Shown here: one piece after another, positions 8,162 to 16,615 of the stretch | Layout: each line of letters opens with the position of its first letter | Position numbering within the stretch: the first letter of the stretch is position 1 | Assembly: GCF_004331645.1 (NCBI RefSeq) | Contig: NZ_SJSK01000004.1 | Location: 467,258 to 531,257, forward strand | Length of the DNA: 64,000 nt | DNA from: Pedobacter frigiditerrae | Lineage (GTDB): Bacteria; Bacteroidota; Bacteroidia; Sphingobacteriales; Sphingobacteriaceae | Reading direction: 5' to 3' | Notes under the pieces: model-generated | The model's database searches: none | Told to the model about the DNA's origin: nothing | The model's input: only the letters and a program-made list of their open reading frames with translations | Program-made: the position numbers and the translations under genes

Positions 8162-9637
8162 CTAATACACCTTCACTACCCAAACCGAAATACTTCCTGC
8201 CTCACAGAAAAATTCTCCGTAACCATCTCCGTCAATAAAAACTTCTTCATTTCGTTTTCCTAAAACATCAATAAAGGTTTTTCCAGTAAAATGCTTTCCA
8301 ATTTCCATTTTTTTAAACCCTTCATCACCGTTACTCATTAAAACTGCAATACCAGAATTTGGATGTTCCTCATCTCCTGTCCTAGTCCAGCCAATGCAGT
8401 TATTATGGTCTAAATAATCTTTCTGCTCACCATAAGCCAAGTTATCTCTTACTTTTAAAAGCTGAGGCAATTCTGCCAAACCAATTAACTCTACCTGCTG
8501 ACCATCATCTTCATATTTGGCCCCATAAACATCAGTATAAAACACACAAGGAATTCCCGCTTCACGCAATAAAATCATACCGTAAGCCAATGGCCTAAAC
8601 CAATATTCTATAAACGATTCTAAAGCTTGCATGGGCTGAGAATCATGATTATCAACAAAAGTGACAGCCAATAAAGGATTACGATGTGCTAAGGTATTTT
8701 CGAAAATACAATTCAAATCATATTCTTTACCAGCTTTAGATGCCAAATAAAAATTATGATGCAATAAGGAATCGAAAAGCTGGGTTTTCCCACCAGTTAT
8801 TTCAATATATTTCTCTAATTCTTCAACACTTTCAATGTTCCAGTTTTCAGATACGATGAAAAAATCTTTGTTGCACTCAGCCTTCATCCATTCTACCCAC
8901 TCAACTAAAAATTCTGCTGGGATATGTTTTACTGCATCCAGTCTAAAACCATCCAAGTTACAGTTTTCAAAATACCATTTACCCCATCTTTTTAATTCTT
9001 CCCTAACAGCAATATTTCGAAAATCTATGTCATTAAACATCAAATAATCATAGTTTCCCAATTCATGGGATGGAACATCTTCCCAACCCTCGCCATATTC
9101 GTTTTGTATGGCATATATTGCGGTTTCTTTAATGTCCTCTGCATAATCTACCCCACTAAAACACTTGTGGTCCCAAACAAATTCAGAATAAGCACCTGCT
9201 CTGCCTGGAAAAGTAAATTTCGTCCACGCTTCAATTTCCATATCCTCAGAAATAAATTCGTTTCTATCCTCATCATTTACCTTTCTAACCTTAATTTTTT
9301 CTATCTCATCTCCACCGGCTTTATGATTAAAAATGGTATCCGCAATTACGTTTATGCCATTTTTATGCAGTTCATTTATTGCATTAATGTACTCTTCTTT
9401 ATTTCCATATTTGGTAGAGATGCTATTTTTTTGGTCAAATTCGCCTAAATCAAACAAATCATAAGTATCATAACCTATAGAGTATCCACCATTGCTTCCT
9501 TTATATGCCGGCGGCAGCCAAACTCCAGTAACACCCATGGCTGCTAAGTTTGCCGCTTCTTTTTTTGCCTTAGTCCATAAATTATCTGATTCATTGTAAT
9601 ACCAATGAAAATATTGAATGAGCGTTTGATTTTGCAT
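8162..9637 (-). CDS. Alpha-amylase, glycoside hydrolase family 13 (cytoplasmic)
   Basis: A 491-residue alpha-amylase with no signal peptide, so intracellular. GH13 regions are all present: VIADTIFNHKAGG (region I, about 97-109), GFRLDAVKH with the nucleophile Asp234, IVSENW with the acid/base Glu264, and FVDNHDSQP with Asp332. The N-terminus LIQYFHWYYN and the SIGYDTYDLFDLGEFDQK segment match the subfamily 5 type found in bacteria for degrading internal or imported maltodextrins and glycogen. No polysaccharide-utilisation (susC/susD) genes are nearby. It is monocistronic and converges with the plug-protein gene. Confidence 0.94.
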   Translation of the reverse strand: MQNQTLIQYFHWYYNESDNLWTKAKKEAANLAAMGVTGVWLPPAYKGSNGGYSIGYDTYDLFDLGEFDQKNSISTKYGNKEEYINAINELHKNGINVIADTIFNHKAGGDEIEKIKVRKVNDEDRNEFISEDMEIEAWTKFTFPGRAGAYSEFVWDHKCFSGVDYAEDIKETAIYAIQNEYGEGWEDVPSHELGNYDYLMFNDIDFRNIAVREELKRWGKWYFENCNLDGFRLDAVKHIPAEFLVEWVEWMKAECNKDFFIVSENWNIESVEELEKYIEITGGKTQLFDSLLHHNFYLASKAGKEYDLNCIFENTLAHRNPLLAVTFVDNHDSQPMQALESFIEYWFRPLAYGMILLREAGIPCVFYTDVYGAKYEDDGQQVELIGLAELPQLLKVRDNLAYGEQKDYLDHNNCIGWTRTGDEEHPNSGIAVLMSNGDEGFKKMEIGKHFTGKTFIDVLGKRNEEVFIDGDGYGEFFCEAGSISVWVVKVY

Positions 9638-10061
9638 AGTAAATTTTAGATTTCGATGCGTTTATAACGGTAATTTAAGTTTAATGTTTGAGTTATTTTA
9701 AATTAAACATAAGAAGTTATGATGCGCTACCTTCATCTTCTTTACTCGTTAATGTTTGATATCACTTGAAAAGCAAAACCTGTTTTTCATTGGTTAGCTG
9801 AGTCCCACTCTCGCTTCAATCCCCGAAAAATCGGGGATATTTACGCTAAATCGGGTTTAGTTAACCTCTGTTCTGCACCTATGAAGCGCTTATAAAGCAC
9901 AGTCGATTATAAATAGCCCTGTCCCGATAGCTATCTGAAGGAGCGAACACAAAGCGCAGCGAGTAAAGCTAAAGCAGGACTAACCTTAAAAAAAGCACTA
10001 TTACCGCGCTTCAAAAACAAGATTTTATTCAATAAATGTACGAACACCTATCTATTTTCTG
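9638..10061. repeat. Gene-free stretch with degenerate palindromic repeat
   Basis: About 420 bp between divergent genes with no credible reading frame. At 9819-9838 there is a perfect 8-bp stem ATCCCCGA-AAAA-TCGGGGAT, followed at 9847-9865 by TAAATCGGGTTTAGTTAAC, the reverse complement of the TAAACC-type repeat seen at 4768 and 60947. The rest (9900-9985) is purine-rich repeat-like sequence. It must also hold the amylase promoter, which I could not assign confidently. Confidence 0.45.
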
Positions 10062-10069
10062 TATTTTCG
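10062..10069 (+). promoter_or_regulatory. -7 promoter box of the thioesterase gene
   Basis: TATTTTCG, one mismatch from the Bacteroidota TAnnTTTG consensus, ends 8 bases before the ATG at 10078. This supports the downstream ATG as start, since an earlier ATG at 10036 lies before the promoter. Confidence 0.5.
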
Positions 10070-10077
10070 CCCCCAAT

Positions 10078-10599
10078 ATGAGCACAAAATCTAAAAGTCC
10101 AAAAAATTCCTTCACAATAATGAATGAGTTGGTATTACCGAACGACACCAACACCCTAAACAACTTAATGGGGGGTCGCTTATTACATTGGATGGATATT
10201 GCCGCAGCTATTTCTGCTCAAAAACACTGCAATAGAATTGTGGTTACAGCATCGGTAGATAATGTATCATTTAAACAACCCATTAAACTTGGAGATGTAA
10301 TTACCATAGAGGCAAAGGTTACGCGTTCGTTTCATACCTCTGTAGAAGTTCGTTTAGACGTTTGGGCAGAAAACATTCCTTCTGGAACAAGGGCAAAAAG
10401 TAACGAGGCCTATTACACTTTTGTGGCAGTAGACCAAAGTGGAAGAACCATCCCTGTACCAGAATTAAAACCTGAAACCGAAGATGAAGTTGAATTGTTT
10501 AATGGTGCCTTACGCCGTAGGCAACTGCGCTTAATTTTAGCCGGCAAGATGGAACCAAATGACGCTAGTGAACTTAAAGCTTTGTTCTTTAAGGATTAA
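10078..10599 (+). CDS. Acyl-CoA thioesterase, hotdog fold (YciA/BFIT-like)
   Basis: A 173-residue acyl-CoA thioester hydrolase. I start it at the ATG at 10078 (MSTKSKSPKNS) because the -7 box at 10062 lies between it and the longer alternative at 10036. Hotdog features: LPNDTNTLNNLMGGRLLHWMD, with the N-x-x-G-x-x-L/M-x-x-W-M-D helix carrying the catalytic Asp, then TASVDNVSFKQPIKLGDVITIEAKV and SVEVRLDVWAEN. The YYTFVAVDQSGRTIPVPEL ending is typical of YciA-like enzymes that release CoA from medium- or long-chain acyl-CoA. It is monocistronic and converges with a minus-strand hypothetical gene 18 bp away. Confidence 0.9.
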   Translation: MSTKSKSPKNSFTIMNELVLPNDTNTLNNLMGGRLLHWMDIAAAISAQKHCNRIVVTASVDNVSFKQPIKLGDVITIEAKVTRSFHTSVEVRLDVWAENIPSGTRAKSNEAYYTFVAVDQSGRTIPVPELKPETEDEVELFNGALRRRQLRLILAGKMEPNDASELKALFFKD

Positions 10600-10617
10600 C
10601 ACCTCAAGGAGTTTTTT

Positions 10618-11217
10618 TTACCGGCGATTAATTTTATTACTTTCTGATATAGCTTTAATCTTTGCTAATTCTGCCTTTGTATCTGGCTTTATGATGTAAG
10701 TATAGGAATGGAATTTTAGTTGGTCTATTTGTTTGTCATATTCCTGCTTACTGCAATTTAACCTAAACTTTGCAATTTTATCATCGTAAACTGTTAGTGC
10801 TACCGTATTTAAAATGGCATTACCCGCTAATGAGAAAATTGCAACTCCAACTCTTGTGCTTATCTCTTCAGCCAATGTTGGTTCAGTTTGTCCTGGTTTT
10901 AAAACTTTAATATCAGAATTTGGTATTTTTTCATACCTGTCATCTTCAACATTTACATCCTTAAAAAAATTTTGAAGTCCTCTCTTTTTAAAAACTTTTA
11001 TGGCCACTACCTTAATATCTTCGGGCTTAAAAGAAACGAGCTGATTATTGTTATTTTGTATAACCAAACTATCTTTTGTAACAAGAAACAACAAGCCTTT
11101 TTCGATTCTGTTATTTGATGTTACTTTGGCAAAATAAATCCTTTGTTGTGACTTTACATTTATTGCTAAAAGCAATAAAATTGCAGCAATTGGCACTAGT
11201 TTTAATACAGGCTTCAT
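10618..11217 (-). CDS. Exported protein of unknown function
   Basis: A 199-residue protein with a signal peptide (hydrophobic IAAILLLLAINV then KSQQ, cleavage near residue 23). The mature part begins with a strand-rich segment RIYFAKVTSNNRIEKGLLFLVTKDSLVI, reminiscent of small beta domains that read out surface properties, then a hydrophobic patch VGVAIFSLAGNAILNTVALTV (about 128-148) that may be a membrane helix. It has no recognisable catalytic motif. It is separate from its neighbours, with about 100 bp to the EVE gene. I do not recognise the family. Confidence 0.6.
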   Translation of the reverse strand: MKPVLKLVPIAAILLLLAINVKSQQRIYFAKVTSNNRIEKGLLFLVTKDSLVIQNNNNQLVSFKPEDIKVVAIKVFKKRGLQNFFKDVNVEDDRYEKIPNSDIKVLKPGQTEPTLAEEISTRVGVAIFSLAGNAILNTVALTVYDDKIAKFRLNCSKQEYDKQIDQLKFHSYTYIIKPDTKAELAKIKAISESNKINRR

Positions 11218-11319
11218 AGAATAGATAGGATATTCTATAATTGTGCAATTACTTTGCCAAAAAAAATGAAACTTTTAAATCGATGTTTGTATAATGCCTT
11301 CAAATAAAATATTAGTATG

Positions 11320-11724
11320 CTAGCTAGCCATTTCTAAGATTTTATCGAATTCTGTGGCTTTTAGAGGCATAACAGATAGTCGGCCCTGTTTTACCAATGA
11401 AATGTCTTTTAAGCTATCTTCGGATTTTATTTGCTCTAGAGTCACTGGATTTTTTAAGGTCTGGAATGGCACCAAATCTACAACTACCCAATTTTTATCA
11501 TCTGTTGTTGGGTCTTGGTAAGCTTCTTTAACAACTTTTGCAATGCCTACTACATTTTTGCCCTCATTACTATGATAAAACAGTACCAAATCCCCTTCTT
11601 TCATCTCTCTTAGATTGTTACGAGCCTGATAATTACGAACGCCATCCCAAAAGGTACGCCCATCTTTATTGAATTTTTCCCAACTGTATTTAAAAGGTTC
11701 CGACTTGACTAGCCAATGTTTCAT
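11320..11724 (-). CDS. EVE domain-containing protein
   Basis: A 134-residue stand-alone EVE domain, the PUA-like fold that recognises modified bases in nucleic acid (as in the THYN1 group). Recognisable are HWLVKSEPFKYSWEKF at the start, WDGVRNYQARNNLREMKEGDLVLFYHSN, GIAKVVKEAYQDPT and WVVVDLVPF. Length and motif order are standard. It is preceded by a strong terminator, so it is transcribed on its own. No restriction partner (EVE proteins are sometimes fused to McrB-type systems) is adjacent. Confidence 0.92.
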   Translation of the reverse strand: MKHWLVKSEPFKYSWEKFNKDGRTFWDGVRNYQARNNLREMKEGDLVLFYHSNEGKNVVGIAKVVKEAYQDPTTDDKNWVVVDLVPFQTLKNPVTLEQIKSEDSLKDISLVKQGRLSVMPLKATEFDKILEMAS

Positions 11725-11777
11725 ATAATAATTTATAAAGTTCGAATTTACAATTTATGCCTGAATTTCTTCATAAA

Positions 11778-11810
11778 AAAAGCGTCCCGACTTTACGTCG
11801 GGACGCTTTT
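11778..11810 (-). terminator. Rho-independent terminator after the zinc metalloprotease
   Basis: A perfect 14-bp stem, AAAAGCGTCCCGAC paired with GTCGGGACGCTTTT, with a 5-base loop at 11792-11796. It lies 18 bp after the minus-strand protease stop and is flanked by A/T tracts on both sides, so it could work in both directions. Confidence 0.9.
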
Positions 11811-11828
11811 AATTTATCTGAAAAATTA

Positions 11829-14393
11829 TTAGTCTTTCTTTTTATCTAAAGCACTTTCAATACGGTCTGCCAAATCTAACAAATGGTATTTGCTTAACGA
11901 ATCTGCCTGAGACGATGCAGCTCCTTTAATGCTGGCATCAAGGTCTCTTAATTGACCTTTAACCACAGACATTACATCACTTTGTGAATTGCTTAAACCA
12001 CTTGACGCACCTGCACCTCTACCAGCAAACACAACTTGAGTTGATGCTGCTGGTGCGGGAGGATTAACAATAGCAATTAATTTATCTACATAAGATTTTT
12101 GTAAGTTACGGCGATAAACATCTATAGCTGAACTAGATTTCAACTCTGTGAAAATAGCACCATTTAAATCAGTAAATAAATCAGTGATTTTGTAAGCTGT
12201 TGCACCATCAGTTGCTTCTGCGGTTACCAATTTACCCAAGGTACTACTTCCTAATAATCTATTTAAAGTAGAACTTTGTAATCTAGCTACAACTTCTAAA
12301 GGATTTGCATCAATATTATCTAAAATTGGCTGATTTAATAACCATTTTGGGGTAGTAAACAGTTGTGCATTTAAGAAGTTCATTGCTTCTTTTTGAGTTG
12401 TTGCAGGTGTACGTTCGTAGACTGAACCAGCTTGATCTACAGTTTTAGGGTTTTCATAAACACCACCAACATTTTTAGCTACATGCCCCATGTAACGACC
12501 AAATTGTGAAGTCAATTGACCATACATATTTGTTAAGTTATCATAATTTTCGCCTTTTTCTTTTGTCCAAACTGGCAAGTTTGTTAAGATAACTTTTAAG
12601 TTTTTAATACCGTACTCAGAAGCTTTCATAGCATTATCGCTCAAATCTTCATTTTGTGAATGAGGATCATCTGGGTTAGTTTCAGTACCGAACCATAAAC
12701 GTCTGTTTTTAGTAGATTCTATGGTCAACTTATCTAAAGCAGTCATGTCAGCATCAATGGTTTTGTTATCAGGGAAATATTTATAACCCCATTCAATTGC
12801 CCAATTATCATAATCGCCAATACGTGGGTACAAACCTTTTGATGTAATGTTATCTTCTGGTTGCGCAACATAGTTGAAACGAGCATAATCCATAATAGAT
12901 GGTGTATGTCCATTTGCCTCAACCCATTTTTTGTTACGTAAGTTTTCTACAGGCACAGTTGAACTAGACCCATAATTGTGACGTAAACCTAAAGTGTGGC
13001 CAACTTCGTGAGAAGAAACAAAACGAATTAAATCACCCATTAATTCATCACTGAAAGTCATTTTACGAGCTCTTGGGTCTACAGCTGCAGTTTGGATCAT
13101 GTACCAGTCATGTACTAACGATTGAACATTATGGAACCAGTTAATATGGCTTTCCATGATTTCTCCAGAACGTGGATCTGATATACTTGGTCCACTTGCA
13201 TTTGCAATTTCTGATGGTTTATAAACGATAGCCGAGTGACGAGCATCATCAATGCTCCAAGTAGAATCTTGTGCAAAAGTTGGTGCTTCTTTTCCAATAA
13301 CTGCATTTTTGAAACCAGCTTTTTCAAAAGCTTTAGCCCAATCGTTAACACCTGCTATTAAATATGGAACCCATTTTTTTGGAGTTGCAGGATCTATATA
13401 AAAGATAATTGGCTTAATTGGCTCTACCAATTCGCCTCTTTTGTATTTAGCCATATCCGCTGGCTTAGGTTCTAATCTCCAACGTTTAACCATTTCAATT
13501 TCTTTAACACCTTGTGGGTTAAGATCAAAATCTGTGTATCCTACAGTAAAATAACCAACACGAGCATCAAAATAACGAGGCTTCATTGGCACTTTGGGCA
13601 AAATCACTAAAGATGTATTTAATTCAACAGTTGATGATCCAGTAGAAGCACCAGCGCCGCCACCTGCCGGAGCACCACCACCAAATGGAGATGCCGCTGC
13701 AGCTAATGTATAAGTCTTAACAGCTGTGATTTCTACATTGGTTGGGAAACTGCGAACATTAGTTACATAACTACGATCTGCCAATTGAGTCCCTAATCTG
13801 AAACGAGTTTTTGAAGCTGCAGAACTGAAATAGAAAATATCATTATCGCTATTTAAATAATCAGTAACATCAATTACGCTTCCTTTTTTATCACCAGTAT
13901 ATGCTGCAATATTAAATGCCGCAGCAATTGGCTGAATGTTTGAATTTTTTAAAGATTGGTACATTGAAGTAGTCGAATCTGGTCCATAAGTTCTGAAGCT
14001 GATCTTACGCATAAAAATTCTGTTGTTTGGACCTTTTTCAAATCTAATTACAGAACTTCCAATTTGATCGCCTGCATATCCTTGTGCTGCTCTTACTTCT
14101 GCACCAGATTTAGAAATACGGCTTACCACCAAGATATCTCTATTTAACGTAGTGTCAGAAATCTCAAAGAAGAATTTATCATCTAATTTATGGGTAGTGA
14201 TCATTCCTTTTCTAGTAACTGCCTTATTGGTAATTACTTGATCATAAGGTTTTGGTTGTGCTCTAGTTGCCGCACCACCTGGCACTCCAGCTCTTCGAGT
14301 AGTGTCTGCCCCTGCACCTTGTGGTCTAACTTGAGCTTGGGTAAAAGACATTACCCCTAAAGCCAATAAAATGGTTAGTAAATTTCTTTTCAT
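11829..14393 (-). CDS. Zinc-dependent metalloprotease, DUF5117/DUF5118 type
   Basis: An 854-residue exported metzincin-like protease. Signal peptide ends SFTQAQ (about residue 21). An N-terminal DUF5118 segment (DKFFFEISDTTLNRDILVVSRISK) is followed by DUF5117 and a catalytic domain with HEVGHTLGLRH (His462, Glu463, His466, His472), the extended HExxHxxGxxH zinc site, and a Met-turn SIMDYARFNY about 35 residues on. A Gly/Ala-rich low-complexity insert (about residues 233-252) and a Pro/Ala tract after residue 30 are unusual. The family is common in Bacteroidota, with unknown physiological substrates; it acts in the periplasm or outside. Monogenic, with a strong terminator behind it. Confidence 0.93.
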   Translation of the reverse strand: MKRNLLTILLALGVMSFTQAQVRPQGAGADTTRRAGVPGGAATRAQPKPYDQVITNKAVTRKGMITTHKLDDKFFFEISDTTLNRDILVVSRISKSGAEVRAAQGYAGDQIGSSVIRFEKGPNNRIFMRKISFRTYGPDSTTSMYQSLKNSNIQPIAAAFNIAAYTGDKKGSVIDVTDYLNSDNDIFYFSSAASKTRFRLGTQLADRSYVTNVRSFPTNVEITAVKTYTLAAAASPFGGGAPAGGGAGASTGSSTVELNTSLVILPKVPMKPRYFDARVGYFTVGYTDFDLNPQGVKEIEMVKRWRLEPKPADMAKYKRGELVEPIKPIIFYIDPATPKKWVPYLIAGVNDWAKAFEKAGFKNAVIGKEAPTFAQDSTWSIDDARHSAIVYKPSEIANASGPSISDPRSGEIMESHINWFHNVQSLVHDWYMIQTAAVDPRARKMTFSDELMGDLIRFVSSHEVGHTLGLRHNYGSSSTVPVENLRNKKWVEANGHTPSIMDYARFNYVAQPEDNITSKGLYPRIGDYDNWAIEWGYKYFPDNKTIDADMTALDKLTIESTKNRRLWFGTETNPDDPHSQNEDLSDNAMKASEYGIKNLKVILTNLPVWTKEKGENYDNLTNMYGQLTSQFGRYMGHVAKNVGGVYENPKTVDQAGSVYERTPATTQKEAMNFLNAQLFTTPKWLLNQPILDNIDANPLEVVARLQSSTLNRLLGSSTLGKLVTAEATDGATAYKITDLFTDLNGAIFTELKSSSAIDVYRRNLQKSYVDKLIAIVNPPAPAASTQVVFAGRGAGASSGLSNSQSDVMSVVKGQLRDLDASIKGAASSQADSLSKYHLLDLADRIESALDKKKD

Positions 14394-14491
14394 GTTAATA
14401 ATAAGTTAATGTTGTAAATATATGCTGAATGCCTCCAATTGCTGAAGAATAGCGATAACTTATTAGTTACAAAAGATAATATCGAAAAATG

Positions 14492-14851
14492 TTAAGATGT
14501 AAATTCAGGATTTTCTATTAACCCTATCACATTACCAAAAGGATCGTATATGCTGGCAACCCAGATTGCCCCACCTACATTTTTTGGCGCTTCGTGGACT
14601 TTTATACCTAAAGTTTCGAATTTGTTAAAACAAGCTTCAATATCATCTACACCCCAATATGTTATTGAAGCATTTCCATCTTGATAACTTGATGGATCCG
14701 GATCTAGTCCAAGTTCAAATCCACCAACATTATAACCTACATAAAAAGACTCATCAAAGTAAGGTTCAATCTCAAAAACAGTTTTAAACCATTCTTTAGC
14801 TTTAGTTAAATCTGTAACGTGATATACTATGGTTCTTAGTCCTTTTAACAT
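14492..14851 (-). CDS. VOC-family (glyoxalase-like) protein
   Basis: A 119-residue single VOC module made of two beta-alpha-beta-beta-beta halves: LRTIVYHVTDLTKAKEWFKTVF and then YWGVDDIEACFNKFETLGIKVHEAPK, ending with SIYDPFGNVIGLIENP, the family's hallmark C-terminal segment with a metal-ligand-type Glu. The function could be a lyase, isomerase or binding protein; the sequence does not decide. It lies 60 bp downstream of holA on the same strand, so co-transcription is possible. Confidence 0.88.
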   Translation of the reverse strand: MLKGLRTIVYHVTDLTKAKEWFKTVFEIEPYFDESFYVGYNVGGFELGLDPDPSSYQDGNASITYWGVDDIEACFNKFETLGIKVHEAPKNVGGAIWVASIYDPFGNVIGLIENPEFTS

Positions 14852-14910
14852 ATGTTGATTGTTTTATTGTTGAATTGTTTTAGTACTAAATACTAACTAC
14901 TTTATACTAA

Positions 14911-15936
14911 TTAATGAATCATTTTAAAAAGCATTTCCTTCAGCAATTCGCCATCAGTTGTATTGCCTGTACTATCTAAGCCTTTACTTTTTAAATCGTA
15001 TTCTCTTAGTAAGCTGATAATATCAAATGTTTTTGCATCGTTAAAAGTTCTTGCTGCAGTTTCGTAATCCTTAATAAAATACGGGCTAACACCTAGTTCT
15101 TTCGCTGCATCATTTTTATTTGGCAAGTAATGATATTTTAAAATCTTGGTAAAATAAGAATTCAAATTTGCCATTACCATCACCATCGGATTAGCCTTTG
15201 GATTATTCGCAAAGTAGTTTACGATCTGATTACATTTTAAAACATTTCTAGTTGCCAAAGCTTTTTGTAGCTCGAACACATTGTATTCTTTACTAATCCC
15301 AATGTTTTTCTGAATATGTTCTGTAATAATTGTAGTTTCTTTGCTGATATTTAAACAAAGTTTCTCAACTTCATTTGCAATTTTAGATAAATCTGTACCT
15401 AAATATTCAGCCATCAGTGCTGCAGCCTGCGGAGCAATCTTATACCCTTTTTCTTTAATGTGCTCCTCAATCCAAGGCATTAATTTATAATCACGAACTA
15501 AATCAGATTGAAAAACAACCCCATTACTGTTAATTGCTTTGTAAATCTTTTTACGTTTGTCGAAATTAGCGTACTTATAGGCTAAAACGAGGATAGTGCT
15601 TGGTAAGGGTTTTTCGAAATAATTTAAAATCACTTCAGCTTCCTTACCACTTCCTTCAGTTTCTTTTGCCCACTTTAAATCTTGTGCTTCTTTTACGATA
15701 ATCAGTTGATATTCAGACATCATTGGATATCGCTTTGCAGCATTCAAGATGGTAGCCATATCAGTATCCTTTCCATATAAAACGGTTTGGTTAAAGCCTC
15801 TTTCGCCATCACTTAACACATTATTCTCCATATAATCAATTACTTGATCAATATAATATGGCTCTTCGCCTTGCAATAAATACAAGGGTTTAAACTTTCT
15901 GGCTTTTAAGTCTTTTATAATTTCTACGGCACTCAT
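14911..15936 (-). CDS. holA: DNA polymerase III subunit delta
   Basis: The 341-residue clamp-loader subunit that opens the sliding clamp. The N-terminus has PLYLLQGEEPYYIDQVIDYMEN, then a Rossmann-like domain with KRYPMMSEYQLIIVKEAQ and LPSTILVLAYKYANFDKRKKIYK, the linker LMPWIEEHIKEKGYKIAPQAAALMAEYLGTDLSKIANEVEKL, and the C-terminal collar domain with NVFELQKAL and KNDAAKELGVSPYFIKDYETAART. Domain order and length are normal. It is divergent from the HsdR_N-domain gene, an arrangement found in many Bacteroidota. Confidence 0.93.
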   Translation of the reverse strand: MSAVEIIKDLKARKFKPLYLLQGEEPYYIDQVIDYMENNVLSDGERGFNQTVLYGKDTDMATILNAAKRYPMMSEYQLIIVKEAQDLKWAKETEGSGKEAEVILNYFEKPLPSTILVLAYKYANFDKRKKIYKAINSNGVVFQSDLVRDYKLMPWIEEHIKEKGYKIAPQAAALMAEYLGTDLSKIANEVEKLCLNISKETTIITEHIQKNIGISKEYNVFELQKALATRNVLKCNQIVNYFANNPKANPMVMVMANLNSYFTKILKYHYLPNKNDAAKELGVSPYFIKDYETAARTFNDAKTFDIISLLREYDLKSKGLDSTGNTTDGELLKEMLFKMIH

Positions 15937-16003
15937 TTGCGGTAAATTTACAACTTACGATTTACGATTTACGATTTTGACTGAATAGTTTATTCACAAA
16001 TAT

Positions 16004-16011
16004 TAACTTTG
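16004..16011 (+). promoter_or_regulatory. -7 promoter box of the HsdR_N-domain gene
   Basis: TAACTTTG is a perfect TAnnTTTG match, 4 bases before the ATG at 16016. A TTTTGA near 15975 is a possible -33 element. The mRNA would be nearly leaderless. Confidence 0.55.
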
Positions 16012-16015
16012 AGCA

Positions 16016-16480
16016 ATGTCAATATTTAATCCAACCCCTCTTAATTTACCCAATTATCCCTTCAAAATTACCCAAAGGGACGATTTGTATTTTATTTTTG
16101 ATGAAATAAGGAAAAAGCATTTGGTTTTAACTCCTGAAGAATGGGTGAGGCAACATTTCATCCGTTATTTGTTAAAGGAAAAAAGCTTTCCCTCAGCCCT
16201 GCTACAAATTGAAGGTGGTTTGAGTTTAAATCAAACTAGAAAAAGAAGTGATATTTTGGTTTATGATAACCAAGGGGAAAAGATAATGGTTATTGAATGT
16301 AAGGCGCCATCTGTTGCAATTACGCAAGCCACCTTTGACCAAGCAGCTAGATATAATTCCGTTTACAAAGCTCGTTGGCTTGTTGTTACAAATGGTTTAA
16401 ACCATTATTATGCAAAAATTGACCATACCAATGGAAAATTTTTATTTGTGAAAGAACTGCCGAGTTATAAAGAATTGTAG
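16016..16480 (+). CDS. Stand-alone type I restriction HsdR N-terminal domain nuclease
   Basis: A 154-residue protein corresponding to the HsdR_N domain alone, without the helicase or methylase parts. The PD-(D/E)XK nuclease core is intact: Asp79 in KRSDILVY, then Glu94 and Lys96 in VIECKAPS, followed by QAARYNSVYKARWLVVTNG. No hsdM or hsdS gene is near. It faces holA divergently with 79 bp between starts, so it is probably a housekeeping or repair nuclease rather than a restriction enzyme; that role is inference. Confidence 0.85.
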   Translation: MSIFNPTPLNLPNYPFKITQRDDLYFIFDEIRKKHLVLTPEEWVRQHFIRYLLKEKSFPSALLQIEGGLSLNQTRKRSDILVYDNQGEKIMVIECKAPSVAITQATFDQAARYNSVYKARWLVVTNGLNHYYAKIDHTNGKFLFVKELPSYKEL

Positions 16481-16615
16481 AAAAAGTCAGGAAGTTTTTA
16501 GTCCGAAAGTCCGTGAAGGGATAGAGATAATCTGTTGAATAAATTGTTGTATTGTTAAATTGCTTTATTGTTGCGAGATTGCTTAGCCAATTTCCCCCGA
16601 CTTCCCGACTTCCTT

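Noticed and set aside
10595..10617. Hairpin CTCAAGGAG followed by T residues after the thioesterase gene, as a terminator.
   Set aside because: The stem is only a few bases with a very small loop; too weak to call.
13115..13351. Frame on the same strand inside the zinc metalloprotease gene.
   Set aside because: It is an out-of-frame shadow of the protease coding sequence with no family character.
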